From positions 9,674,366-9,738,365 of the forward strand of contig NZ_CP100416.1 in assembly GCF_026017845.1 (NCBI RefSeq): a DNA stretch of 64,000 nt. The letters run 5' to 3'. A program made the translations under genes and the position numbers. The DNA is from Amycolatopsis mediterranei (lineage in GTDB: Bacteria; Actinomycetota; Actinomycetes; Mycobacteriales; Pseudonocardiaceae). Under the pieces are notes generated by a model. That model saw only the letters and a program-made list of their open reading frames with translations, did no database searches and had not been told where the DNA came from. Positions within the stretch are counted from its first letter, which is position 1; each line of letters starts with the position of its first letter. Shown here piece by piece: positions 24,520 through 32,424 of this stretch.

Positions 24520-24535
24520 TGTGACGTAGGTCACG
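24520..24535. promoter_or_regulatory. CRP-type binding site upstream of rpf
   Basis: TGTGACGTAGGTCACG matches the CRP/FNR-family consensus TGTGA-N6-TCACA at all but the last base, with perfect 5-bp symmetry in GTGAC/GTCAC. In M. tuberculosis the cAMP receptor protein Rv3676 controls rpfA, so this is likely the cAMP input to the Rpf gene, about 290 bp before its start. Whether it activates or represses depends on the transcription start, which cannot be fixed from the sequence. Confidence 0.65.
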
Positions 24536-24569
24536 CCCCGAATAATTTCCGATCACGGCCATCGTTACG

Positions 24570-24800
24570 TACCGTCGCTTTTCGGTTGGCCCCGACCAAC
24601 CAGCACGACCGGGAATCCGTAGCGCCTAGCCCTGTCCGACGGATCCCCGGACCCATACCCCGAGCGAAAGCATTTCCGGACAGGGACGAGGGGACGACGA
24701 AGACGCGCCGTGCGTCGGACTCGCCTGCCGGCCTGAGATGGCCGGCGCCAGGACCCCGATCCTGACCCTCACACCGGTTCGTAGGCGCTGGGAAACCGAG
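24570..24800 (+). promoter_or_regulatory. Probable c-di-AMP riboswitch (ydaO-yuaA type) in the rpf leader
   Basis: The roughly 230-nt leader has elements resembling this class: a hairpin with TTGG-TTGG-type arms at 24585-24602, then ACCGGGAATCC (24608-24618, compare the conserved GGGAACC loop), and near the 3' end ACCGGTTCGTAGGCG (24774-24788, compare AACCUCGUAGGCG). Actinomycete rpf genes are established targets of c-di-AMP riboswitches. The central conserved GGGUGAA block is not obvious, so the call is by position and partial motif. The boundaries are approximate. Confidence 0.5.
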
Positions 24801-24810
24801 AAGCATCCAA

Positions 24811-25458
24811 ATGTCTTACCGAGGCAAGCACCGCAAGATGTCCGCTGCCACCCGCACCGTCGCTCGCGTCGCCATCGCGGGCATTGCGGTCGGCGCTCCC
24901 CTCGCGATCGCCGCGACCCCCGCGTCGGCGACCAACTGGGACGCCATCGCGCAGTGCGAGAGCAGCGGCAACTGGAACACCAACACCGGCAACGGCTACT
25001 ACGGCGGCCTGCAGTTCACGCAGAGCACCTGGAAGGCCTACGGCGGCTCCGGCAGCGCGGCGAACGCTTCCCGCGACGAGCAGATCGCCGTGGCCGAGCG
25101 CGTCCTGCAGGGTCAGGGCATCGGTGCGTGGCCGGTCTGTGGCAAGAAGGGCGGCGGCGGTTCGTCGGCCCCCAAGGCCAGCAGCCCCACCACCAAGAAG
25201 GTGACCCCGAAGAAGAGCACGACCGCGCCCGCCCCGAAGAAGGCGGCGGCGGCTCCGGCCCCGGCCGCCCCCGTGGCGACCGGCGTGAGCAGCTCCAACC
25301 CGGCCGGTGACTACACCGTCGTGGCGGGTGACACCCTGTCCAAGATCGCGCAGAAGTTCAACGTCCAGGGCGGCTACCAGAAGCTGCAGGACCTGAACGC
25401 GAAGTACATCCCGAACGCGGACCTGATCCTCGTCGGGCAGAAGATCGCCACCAAGTGA
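24811..25458 (+). CDS. Resuscitation-promoting factor (Rpf), secreted peptidoglycan hydrolase with LysM
   Basis: A 215-residue secreted protein. The signal peptide ends near residue 40 (TPASA). The Rpf domain follows at once: NWDAIAQCESSGNW with the catalytic Glu50 and GYYGGLQFTQSTW, closing at WPVC so that Cys49 can pair with that Cys. Residues 115-160 are an Ala/Lys/Pro/Thr linker, and about 166-213 form a LysM domain (YTVVAGDTLSKIAQKF). Rpf enzymes cleave the glycan strand and wake dormant cells or spores. The gene stands alone, with a long leader carrying a CRP-type site and a probable riboswitch, and ends at a strong terminator. The ATG at 24811 is the only good start. Confidence 0.93.
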   Translation: MSYRGKHRKMSAATRTVARVAIAGIAVGAPLAIAATPASATNWDAIAQCESSGNWNTNTGNGYYGGLQFTQSTWKAYGGSGSAANASRDEQIAVAERVLQGQGIGAWPVCGKKGGGGSSAPKASSPTTKKVTPKKSTTAPAPKKAAAAPAPAAPVATGVSSSNPAGDYTVVAGDTLSKIAQKFNVQGGYQKLQDLNAKYIPNADLILVGQKIATK

Positions 25459-25500
25459 CGATCTCGCAGTGATGCGCGGGTCCGGCTTCGAGCCGTGACC

Positions 25501-25545
25501 TGAAGGGCTCCCACCGCCGATCCCCTGGGCGGTGGGAGCCCTTCA
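25501..25545 (+). terminator. Strong intrinsic terminator after rpf
   Basis: A perfect 18-bp stem (left arm 25501-25518, right arm 25528-25545; core GGGCTCCCACCGCC) with a 9-nt loop begins 42 bp after the rpf stop. There is no U-tract. Confidence 0.9.
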
Positions 25546-25578
25546 CGCGTTCCGCGGCGCCGGAAAACTGTCGGCCCT

Positions 25579-25601
25579 CCCCGGTAAGCTGGTTACCGGG
25601 G
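25579..25601. terminator. Hairpin downstream of the MarR remnant
   Basis: CCCCGGTAA (25579-25587), a 5-nt loop and TTACCGGGG (25593-25601) form a perfect 9-bp stem. It sits 63 bp beyond the stop of the minus-strand MarR remnant and could have terminated it. An operator role is the alternative. Confidence 0.45.
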
Positions 25602-25663
25602 GCCGGAGGCCAAGCCAGCGACCCCACAGCGCGTCAGCGCGCACGGGGCAGGTGCCCAGCCCC

Positions 25664-25930
25664 TCAGCGCGCGCGGATCCGCTCCGCCGCCGCCAGCTGC
25701 ATCCGCTCGCCCTTCCGCAGCACCTCGATGACCAGCTCCAGCTGCTCCGGCGCGTATTCCGCCAGCAGCGCCCGCCCGGCCCGCTCGATCGGGCTCAGCT
25801 TGGCCTCCGTGGCCAGCTGGCCCGCCGTCACCGTTCCCGCCGCCGCCACCAGGCCGATGATGCGCAAGTCCGTGCGGTTCACGCCGAAGGCCGCCGCGGC
25901 CGCCTCGTCCACCACGTCGTTCGCCGTGCC
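25664..25930 (-). pseudogene. MarR family regulator remnant
   Basis: About 89 codons from a MarR-type regulator can be read up to the stop at 25664: NDVVDEAAAAAFGVNRTDLR (dimerisation and first core helices), GTVTAGQLATEAKLS (recognition region start), then directly PIERAGRALLAEY and the C-terminal helix. The recognition helix and winged hairpin that should stand between KLS and PIERAG are absent, which points to an in-frame deletion of roughly 40 codons. The N-terminus is also lost: the open frame continues upstream only into Arg-rich sequence antisense to the neighbouring gene. Without the wing it should not bind DNA in the MarR manner. Confidence 0.6.
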
Positions 25931-26369
25931 GACCAGCCGTCCGGCCCTGCCCCGCCGGCTCCGCCCCGCCAACCGCCTCGTGCGCCTCCTGACGCGCCTG
26001 GGGCTGCGGTTGGCTCCGTGCACGTCCTGACCGTCCCAGGCCGCCGTTCGGGCGCGCTACGGCCCACTCCGGTCTCCCCGCTCACCGTCGACGGCGAGCG
26101 GTACGTCATCGCCGGCCTGCCCGACGGCGACTGGGCGCGCAACGTCCGCGCCGCCGTCCGTGGGCGAGCTCGCCCACGGACGCAAAAGCAGGCCGTGACG
26201 CTGACCGAGGTCACCGACCCCCGGAGTGCGCGAGCGGGTCATGCGCGCCTTCCGGCGCGAGGTGCCGCACGGCGTGCCCATGTTCGTCCGGCTGGGCCTG
26301 GTCACCGGCCCCGGCCCGGAGGAGTCGGCCGCTCAGCGGGTCGCGGCGTTCCGGATCACGGCGAGTTGA
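25926..26369 (+). pseudogene. Deazaflavin-dependent nitroreductase-like (DUF385/Ddn family) pseudogene
   Basis: Family sequence is spread over frames. From GTG 25926 one frame reads RLRPANRLVRLLTRLGLRLAP. Near 26020 it moves to a second frame with TVPGRRSG and PVSPLTVDGERYVIAGLPDG. Near 26225 it returns to the first frame with RERVMRAFRREVPHGVPMFV and a normal end (VAAFRITAS, stop 26367-26369). Two shifts that restore frame leave the intervening third misread, so only a broken product results. The start region overlaps the truncated MarR gene on the other strand, which suggests both were damaged together. Sequencing error is possible for the shifts alone but would not explain the neighbour's deletion. 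Confidence 0.7.
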
Positions 26370-27276
26370 CCCACTCGTCCGTGCCGTCGGCGAAGTGCTG
26401 GTGCTTCCAGACCGGCAGCCGCGCCTTGACCTCGTCCACGAGCTCCGAGCACGCCGAGAACGCCTGACCGCGGTGCTCGGCCGCCACGGCGCACGCCAGG
26501 GCGACGTCGCCGATCGTGAGCGCCCCCAGCCGGTGGCTCACGGCGACCGCTCGGACGCCGGTCCAGCGCGTCGACAGGTCCGCGACGACGTCCGCGATCA
26601 CCTGGCCCGCGCTCGGGTGGCCCTCGTACGTCAGGTCGCGGACGCCCTTGCCGCCGTCGTGGTCGCGGACCACCCCCGCGAAGGTCACCACCGCGCCCGC
26701 CGCGTCGTCCTCGACCAGGCGGGCGTGCTCCTCGACCGACAGCGTCTCCTCGGTCACCAGCGCCCGCGCGACCCGCACCGAGGGCGCGGCGGCGGCGGGA
26801 CGCGGGTGGTCGCCACCGGCCAGCTGGTCGACGGCGTGCTCCAGGATGCCGTCAAGGACGCCCAGGCCGTCCTTGACGCCGCCGCCGGAGCCGGGGAGGT
26901 TCACGACCAGGGTGCGCCCCGCCACGCCCGCCACACCGCGCGAGAGCACCGCCGTGGGCACCTTCGGCAGGCCGGCGGCGCGGATCGCGTCCGCGACACC
27001 CGGCAGCTCGTGGTCCAGCAGCGCGCGGGTGACGTCGGGGGTGCGGTCGGTCGGCGAGATGCCGGTGCCGCCCGTGGTGAGGACCACGGCGACGCCGTCG
27101 GCCAGCGCGCCCCGCAGCGCGACGCCGACCGGGTCGCCGTCCTCGACGACGACCGGCGACGGCACGTCGTAGCCGCGGCCGGCCAGCCAGGCGGCGATCA
27201 CCGGGCCGGTCTTGTCCTCGTAGACGCCCTTCGCGGCGCGGTTGGACGCCACGATCACGCGCGCGGTGCGCTTCAC
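26356..27276 (-). CDS. MogA/MoaB-MoaE fusion, molybdenum cofactor biosynthesis
   Basis: A 306-residue two-domain protein. Residues 1-160 are a MogA/MoaB-type domain with TTGGTGISPTDRTPD and NLPGSGGGVKDGL, expected to adenylate molybdopterin. After a Pro/Ala linker, about 170-306 form MoaE, the large subunit of molybdopterin synthase, with GAVVTFAGVVRDHD, SHRLGALTIGD and a C-terminal VWKHQHFADGTDEW. It uses MoaD thiocarboxylate to insert the two sulfurs. The fusion links two pathway steps in one chain. The GTG at 27276 overlaps the moaC stop (GTGA). The open frame upstream of this start is a shadow of moaC. Confidence 0.9.
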   Translation of the reverse strand: MKRTARVIVASNRAAKGVYEDKTGPVIAAWLAGRGYDVPSPVVVEDGDPVGVALRGALADGVAVVLTTGGTGISPTDRTPDVTRALLDHELPGVADAIRAAGLPKVPTAVLSRGVAGVAGRTLVVNLPGSGGGVKDGLGVLDGILEHAVDQLAGGDHPRPAAAAPSVRVARALVTEETLSVEEHARLVEDDAAGAVVTFAGVVRDHDGGKGVRDLTYEGHPSAGQVIADVVADLSTRWTGVRAVAVSHRLGALTIGDVALACAVAAEHRGQAFSACSELVDEVKARLPVWKHQHFADGTDEWVNSP

Positions 27277-27743
27277 GGCCGCTCCCAGGTTCCGGTCTTG
27301 CCGCCGTCCTTGCGGAGCAGGCGGACCTCGTCCAGCGTCGCCGCCGGGTCGACGGCCTTGATCATGTCGTGCAGCGTCAGCCCGGCCACGGCCACCGCGG
27401 TCAGCGCCTCCATCTCGACCCCGGTGACGTCGGTGGTCTTCGCCGTCGCGCGGATGCCGACCTCGGCCTCGCCGAGGGTGAACTCGACCTTGACCCCGGA
27501 CAGCGCGATCTGGTGGCACAGCGGGATCAGCTCGGGCACCCGCTTGGCGCCCATGATCCCGGCGATGCGCGCGGTGGCGAGGGCATCGCCCTTGGGGAGG
27601 CCGTCGGTGGCCAGCAGCCGGAGCACCTCGGCGGTGGTCCGCACGGTCCCGGCGGCGAGCGCGGTGCGCGCGGTGGCGGTCTTGCCGGAGACGTCGACCA
27701 TCCGCGCGGCACCGGTCGCGTCGACGTGGCTGAGTTCACTCAC
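27273..27743 (-). CDS. moaC: Cyclic pyranopterin monophosphate synthase
   Basis: A 156-residue enzyme converting the MoaA product to cyclic pyranopterin monophosphate. Family marks: LSHVDATGAARMVDVSGK at the N-terminus, the ARIAGIMGAKRVPELIPLCH segment, EMEALTAVAVAGLTLHDMIK and the C-terminal LLRKDGGKTG. Start: GTG 27743 with no ribosome site but a TAGCCT box (minus strand, 27755-27750) ending 6 nt before it, so probably leaderless. It is the first gene of a moaC and mogA-moaE unit. moaA and moaD lie about 4 kb away on the other strand. Confidence 0.93.
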   Translation of the reverse strand: MSELSHVDATGAARMVDVSGKTATARTALAAGTVRTTAEVLRLLATDGLPKGDALATARIAGIMGAKRVPELIPLCHQIALSGVKVEFTLGEAEVGIRATAKTTDVTGVEMEALTAVAVAGLTLHDMIKAVDPAATLDEVRLLRKDGGKTGTWERP

Positions 27744-27790
27744 CAGGCGAGGCTACTTCCGTCATCGGCGGACGACGCCGCGGCCGGGGC

Positions 27791-29179
27791 TCAGCGCTCC
27801 GCGAGGACGGCCTTCCGCACCGCCTCGGCGACCGCCGGCGCGACAGCGCTGTCGAACACGCTCGGCACGATGAACGACGCGTTCAGCTTCCCGTTGTCCA
27901 CCACGTCCGCGATCGCGTCGGCCGCCGCCAGCAGCATCGAGTCGTCGATGTTGTGGGCGTTCGCGTCCAGCAAGCCGCGGAACACGCCCGGGAACGCCAG
28001 GACGTTGTTGATCTGGTTCGGGAAGTCGCTGCGGCCCGTGGCGACGACCGCCGCGTGCTTCTGGGCGTCCATCGGGTCGATCTCCGGGTCCGGGTTGGCC
28101 AGGGCGAAGACCACCGCGTCCTTGTTCATCGTCGCCACCTGCTCGGCGCCGAACAGGTTGGGTGCCGACACCCCGATGAACACGTCGGCCCCGTTGAGCG
28201 CCTCGTGCAGGGTGCCGCTGACCTGCTCCTTGTTCGTGTGCGACGCGATCCACGCCAGGTTGTCGTCGAGGTTGCCGCGCGCGGAGTGCACGATGCCGTC
28301 GATGTCCGCCGCGACGATGTCGCCCGGGTTCTTGTGCAGCAGCAGGCGGATGATCGCCGAGCCGGCCGCGCCGACGCCGCTGATCACGATCTTGCAGTCC
28401 TCGATGCTCTTGCCCACCACGCGCAGGGCGTTGCGCAGCGCCGCGACCACCACGATCGCCGTGCCGTGCTGGTCGTCGTGGAAGACCGGGATGTCCAGCT
28501 GCTCGCGCAGGCGCTTCTCGATCTCGAAGCAGCGCGGGGCGGCGATGTCCTCGAGGTTGATGCCCGCGTACACCGGGGCCAGCGCCTTCGCGATCATGAT
28601 GATCTCTTCGGTGTCCTGGGTGTCCAGGCAGACCGGCCACGCGTCGACGTCGGCGAACTTCTTGAACAGCGCCGCCTTGCCCTCCATCACCGGCAGCGCG
28701 GCGGCCGGGCCGATGTTGCCGAGGCCGAGCACCGCGGAACCGTCGGTGAGCACCGCGACCGTGTTGCGCTTGATGGTCAGCCGGCGCGCGTCCTCGGGGT
28801 TGGCGGCGATCGCCTGGCAGACGCGGGCCACCCCCGGGGTGTAGGCGCGCGAGAGGTCGTCACGGTTGCGGAGCGCGACCTTGGGGGTGACCTCGATCTT
28901 GCCGCCGAGGTGGATCAGGAACGTCCGGTCGGAGACCTTGCGGACCTTGACGCCGGGCAGCGAGTCGAGCGTCTGGGTGATGTCGTTCGCGTGGTTCTCC
29001 GACAGCGCGTTGGCGCTGATGTCGACCACGATCGAGTCGGAGTGGGACTCGACGACGTCGAACGCGGTCAGCACCCCACCGACGCGACCGACGGCGGCGG
29101 TCAGGTCACCGGCCGCGGTGACCGAGGCCGGGGCCTCCACCCGGACGGTGATCGAATATCCGGGACCGGGAACCGGCAT
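27791..29179 (-). CDS. NAD(P)-dependent malic enzyme with N-terminal ACT domain
   Basis: A 462-residue enzyme that decarboxylates malate to pyruvate. Residues 1-80 are an ACT-like domain (TVRVEAPASVTAAGDL), common in actinomycete malic enzymes and likely allosteric. The catalytic core has AYTPGVARVCQAIA with the active-site Tyr, LPVMEGKAALFKKF with the catalytic Lys, metal ligands in NLEDIAAPRCFEIE and DDQHGTA, and the nucleotide-binding ISGVGAAGSA. It belongs to the short bacterial class without the phosphotransacetylase extension. It is monocistronic; a nested inverted repeat lies about 70 bp upstream of its start. Confidence 0.92.
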   Translation of the reverse strand: MPVPGPGYSITVRVEAPASVTAAGDLTAAVGRVGGVLTAFDVVESHSDSIVVDISANALSENHANDITQTLDSLPGVKVRKVSDRTFLIHLGGKIEVTPKVALRNRDDLSRAYTPGVARVCQAIAANPEDARRLTIKRNTVAVLTDGSAVLGLGNIGPAAALPVMEGKAALFKKFADVDAWPVCLDTQDTEEIIMIAKALAPVYAGINLEDIAAPRCFEIEKRLREQLDIPVFHDDQHGTAIVVVAALRNALRVVGKSIEDCKIVISGVGAAGSAIIRLLLHKNPGDIVAADIDGIVHSARGNLDDNLAWIASHTNKEQVSGTLHEALNGADVFIGVSAPNLFGAEQVATMNKDAVVFALANPDPEIDPMDAQKHAAVVATGRSDFPNQINNVLAFPGVFRGLLDANAHNIDDSMLLAAADAIADVVDNGKLNASFIVPSVFDSAVAPAVAEAVRKAVLAER

Positions 29180-29250
29180 GGCACTACCCCCGTGTGGGAA
29201 AGGTGGGCTGGGACGGGAGGAAACCTACTCCCGTGATCGCCCTCACGAGG

Positions 29251-29284
29251 GGCCGATACCGGTACTGACCAGTAACAATCGGCC
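29251..29284. promoter_or_regulatory. Nested inverted repeat upstream of malic enzyme
   Basis: Outer arms GGCCGAT (29251-29257) and ATCGGCC (29278-29284) enclose inner arms TACTG (29263-29267) and CAGTA (29270-29274). The inner TACTG-N2-CAGTA is the size of a TetR-type operator. The whole could instead be a terminator for the small gene ending at 29291, which reads toward it. Both readings remain open. Confidence 0.4.
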
Positions 29285-29290
29285 GTGCGG

Positions 29291-29470
29291 TCAGCGGTTG
29301 ATCTCGGTCTCCGGGTGCACGTACGGCACCGTGTCGAGGGGGAAGGTGACGTCGCCGAACGGCGAGAGCGCGCCCTGGCGGTCGGCCGCGAGCTCGGTCA
29401 CCGGGTGCTCGCCGTCCTCGCCCGGCCAGGTCGGGTCGATGCCCTTGTGCTTCTTCTCACCCTTGGCCAC
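29291..29470 (-). CDS. Small conserved-looking protein of unknown function
   Basis: A 59-residue protein from GTG 29470, preceded by a strong GGGAGG site. The N-terminus is basic (AKGEKKHKG), followed by an acidic, Pro-containing stretch (DPTWPGEDGEHPVTELAAD) and a hydrophobic end (FPLDTVPYVHP). No membrane span or known motif. The larger open frame on this strand is the antisense shadow of the helicase-domain gene. It lies between divergent malic enzyme and helicase-domain genes. No function can be proposed. Confidence 0.6.
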   Translation of the reverse strand: MAKGEKKHKGIDPTWPGEDGEHPVTELAADRQGALSPFGDVTFPLDTVPYVHPETEINR

Positions 29471-29560
29471 AACGTCCTCCCACCACCGGTCTTCGGCTGA
29501 CGCAGACAGTCTGCCTGAGCCCGCGCGGCCGGTCACAACCGCCCGGTACCCTGGTCCTCT

Positions 29561-31798
29561 ATGCCCGCGACCTCTTTGGCGGACTGGCTGCGTGCGGAGT
29601 CCGACGACGCACTCGCAGAGCTGCTCCGCACGCGGCGCGACCTGTCCACGCCACCGCCCTCCGACAGCACGGTGCTGGCCACCCGGGCCGGAACACCGGG
29701 CTCGGTCGCGCGCGCCTGCGAGGACCTCGACACCTTCACCCTGGCCGTGCTCGAAGCGTGCCTGCTCGCCGGGGCGGACCGCGACCCGGTGCCGGTCGAA
29801 GACGTCGCGAAGCTCATCGGCGCCGACGTCGCCGAGCCGCTGGCCCGCCTGCGCGCCCGGGCGCTGATCTGGGGCTCGGACGACGCCCTGCGCGTGCCGC
29901 CGGCGGCCAGGGAGGCCCTCGGGCCGTTCCCCGCCGGGCTGGGCTCGTCCTCGCCGTCGCTGGCCGGCGAGGACCTCGACGCGCGGCTCGCCGAGCTGCC
30001 CGACGACGAGCGCGGCGTGCTGACCGCCCTCGCCGCCGGGCCGCCCATCGGCCGCACCCGCGACGCCGGGCTGGACCTCTCGCTCGAGAAGGCCGAGACG
30101 CCGGTGCAAAAACTGCTCGCCCGCGGCCTGCTGCTGCGGCGTGACGACCAGACCGTCGAGCTGCCGCGCGAGCTCGGCATCGCGGTGCGCGGCGGGGCGT
30201 TCGCGCCCGGCACGCTCACCGAGCCCGAGCTGCCGGTCCACCCGCACCAGCCGTCCACTTTGGACGCCGCGGCGGCCGGCGAGGCGATGGAGTTCCTGCG
30301 CCACACCGAAGCCCTGCTGCGCGCGTGGTCGGCGGCCCCGCCGCCGGTGCTCAAGTCGGGCGGCCTCGGCGTCCGGGAGCTGAAGAAGCTCGCCAAGGAC
30401 CTGGAGATCGACGACACCCAGGCCATCCTGCTGGCCGAGCTGGCCGTCGGCGCCGGGCTCGTCGCCGACAGCGAGGCGAGCGTGCCCGAGTGGGTGCCGA
30501 CGACGCTGACCGACTCGTGGTTCGCGTCGCCGACCGCGCAGCGGTGGATGACGCTCGCCCAGGCGTGGCTGGAGCTGCCGCGCCTGCCGGGGATGGCCGG
30601 CGGGCGCGACGCCAAGGACAAGCCGATCGCGCCGCTGTCGGAGGACCTGCGCCGCCCGCTGGCCCCGGTGGTCCGCCGGCGGATCCTCTCCGCACTGGCC
30701 GACCTGCCGCGCGGCGCGGGGGTGAAGAGCGTCGACGAGCTCGTCGCCGTGCTGGCCTGGCGAGCCCCTCGCCGGGGCGGGCGGCTGCGGGACGAGACCG
30801 TCCGCTGGACGATGGCCGAAGCGAGCGCGCTGGGGATCGTCGGGCTCGGCGGCGTCACGACGGCGACGCGGGCGCTGCTCGCCGACGACCGGCCGCGCGC
30901 GGTCGAGGCGATCATGGACGCGCTGCCCGCGCCGGTGGACCGCGTGCTGCTGCAGGCCGACCTGACGGTCGTCGCGCCGGGCCCCCTGGAGCCGGAGCTG
31001 GCCGCCGAGATGGCCGCGGTCGCCGACGTCGAGTCGGCGGGGCACGCGACGGTCTACCGGATCACCGAGGGCTCGGTGCGGCGCGCGCTGGACACCGGCC
31101 GCACGGCCGACGAGCTGCACGCGCTGTTCAAGTCGAAGTCGGCGACGCCGGTGCCGCAGGGGCTGAGCTACCTGATCGACGACGTCGCCCGGCGGCACGG
31201 GCGGCTGCGCGGCGGCGTCGCGGCGTCGTTCCTTCGGTGCGACGACGAAGCGCTGCTGGCCGAGGTGCTGGCCCACCCGGTCGCGGCGGAGCACGCACTG
31301 CGGCTCATCGCGCCGACGGTCGTGATCAGCCCGGATCCGCTGCACGAGGTCCTCGCCGCGCTGCGCGGCGCCGGGTTCGCCCCGGCGGCGGAGGGCCCGG
31401 ACGGCCGGGTGGTCGACATCCGGCCCGGCGGCCGCCGGCTGCCGGCGAAGGCGCGGGCGGCGCGGCGCAGCCCGGGTGAGCAGGCGGTGCTGACGGAGGA
31501 CCAGGCGGCCCGGATCGTCTCCAACCTCCGCGCCGGCGACGCCGCTTCGGCCCGCCGCCGCGGCTCCGCGGTGCGGGCGCCGGTCGGCGGCGGCGCGGAC
31601 ACGTCGGCGACGCTGGAACTGCTGTCCCGGGCAACGCTGGAGCGCCGCGAGGTGTGGATCGGGTTCGTGGACTCCCGGGGCACGGCGAGCCAGCGCGTGG
31701 TCCGGCCGGTGCGCGTCGGCGGCGGGGTGCTCGAAGGCGAGAACAACGAGCGCTACTCCCTGCACCGCATCACGTCCGCGGCGCTGGTCGAGGACTGA
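29561..31798 (+). CDS. Helicase-associated (XPB/Ssl2-like domain) protein
   Basis: A 745-residue protein resembling M. tuberculosis Rv0862c. It is built of predicted winged-helix and helical repeats (ARACEDLDTFTLAVLEACLL, PVEDVAKLIGADVAEPLARL), followed near 400-520 by the helicase C-terminal-like domain (DRVLLQADLTVVAPGPLEPE ... SAGHATVYRITEGSVRRAL). No Walker A or DEAH box is present, so it is not itself a helicase. In mycobacteria this gene is next to the XPB helicase gene, which implies a DNA-repair partnership; here the XPB gene is 24 kb away. A TACCCT box ends 8 nt before the ATG (probable leaderless start). Confidence 0.8.
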   Translation: MPATSLADWLRAESDDALAELLRTRRDLSTPPPSDSTVLATRAGTPGSVARACEDLDTFTLAVLEACLLAGADRDPVPVEDVAKLIGADVAEPLARLRARALIWGSDDALRVPPAAREALGPFPAGLGSSSPSLAGEDLDARLAELPDDERGVLTALAAGPPIGRTRDAGLDLSLEKAETPVQKLLARGLLLRRDDQTVELPRELGIAVRGGAFAPGTLTEPELPVHPHQPSTLDAAAAGEAMEFLRHTEALLRAWSAAPPPVLKSGGLGVRELKKLAKDLEIDDTQAILLAELAVGAGLVADSEASVPEWVPTTLTDSWFASPTAQRWMTLAQAWLELPRLPGMAGGRDAKDKPIAPLSEDLRRPLAPVVRRRILSALADLPRGAGVKSVDELVAVLAWRAPRRGGRLRDETVRWTMAEASALGIVGLGGVTTATRALLADDRPRAVEAIMDALPAPVDRVLLQADLTVVAPGPLEPELAAEMAAVADVESAGHATVYRITEGSVRRALDTGRTADELHALFKSKSATPVPQGLSYLIDDVARRHGRLRGGVAASFLRCDDEALLAEVLAHPVAAEHALRLIAPTVVISPDPLHEVLAALRGAGFAPAAEGPDGRVVDIRPGGRRLPAKARAARRSPGEQAVLTEDQAARIVSNLRAGDAASARRRGSAVRAPVGGGADTSATLELLSRATLERREVWIGFVDSRGTASQRVVRPVRVGGGVLEGENNERYSLHRITSAALVED

Positions 31799-31854
31799 CA
31801 CCGGATCCGGTGAAATCCGGCCGCACCGCTTCGGGCCGGGGGTAAGCGTGGTGC

Positions 31855-32424
31855 ATGAAGCGGGGAACACGCGTGACCGCGCTGGCCGCGGCAACGGTGC
31901 TGGGCGGAGCCGGGACCGCGGCGGCGGCGGCGCCCGTCCACGCCGAGTACACCGTCACCGGGAGCACCCACATCGCGAAGCCGGACGCCGACCTCGAGCT
32001 CGGGCCGGGGCAGTTCGCCGTGGACCTCGGGCCGGGCACCTACTCCGGCACGATCACGCTGCCGCCGGTCGAGGTCACCCGGTCGGTGCCAGGCGTGGGC
32101 CGGGTCGGCGGAACCGTCACGTTCGGCCCCGGCCACGCCGAGGGCTCGGTGTCCGGCGGCTTCTCCGGCTCGGCGACCTGGCCGGTGAGGCTCTCCGACG
32201 TCCGCGTCAACGGGGTGCCGTTCGACGTCGGCCCGGAATGCGGCACGGCCGAGCCGGTGACGACCGGATGGACCTCGGGCGAGTTCGCCGCGGGCCGGGG
32301 CGGCCGGCTCGAATCGACCTACGCGATCGGCGCCTTCGAGAACTGCGGTGCGGCGACGCCGCTCATCAACGGGTTCGTGCCGGGTGACGGCAACACCCTG
32401 ACCCTCGACCTCACCCCGGCTTAG
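31855..32424 (+). CDS. Secreted beta-rich protein of unknown function
   Basis: A 189-residue exported protein. An N-terminal signal peptide (KRGTRVTALAAATVLGGAG) with likely cleavage near residue 30 (PVHA-EY) precedes about 160 residues rich in Gly, Thr, Val and Pro, with alternating strands and two or three Cys (VGPECGTAE, AFENCGAA) that could form a disulfide. No enzymatic motif is seen. Similar small secreted proteins are common in actinomycetes and uncharacterised. Its stop overlaps by four bases the stop of the convergent DUF742 gene. Confidence 0.7.
   Translation: MKRGTRVTALAAATVLGGAGTAAAAAPVHAEYTVTGSTHIAKPDADLELGPGQFAVDLGPGTYSGTITLPPVEVTRSVPGVGRVGGTVTFGPGHAEGSVSGGFSGSATWPVRLSDVRVNGVPFDVGPECGTAEPVTTGWTSGEFAAGRGGRLESTYAIGAFENCGAATPLINGFVPGDGNTLTLDLTPA

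Noticed and set aside
29291..31894. Very long minus-strand frame over the helicase-domain gene
   Set aside because: Only its last 59 codons (29291-29470) have a ribosome site and plausible composition; the rest is a shadow.
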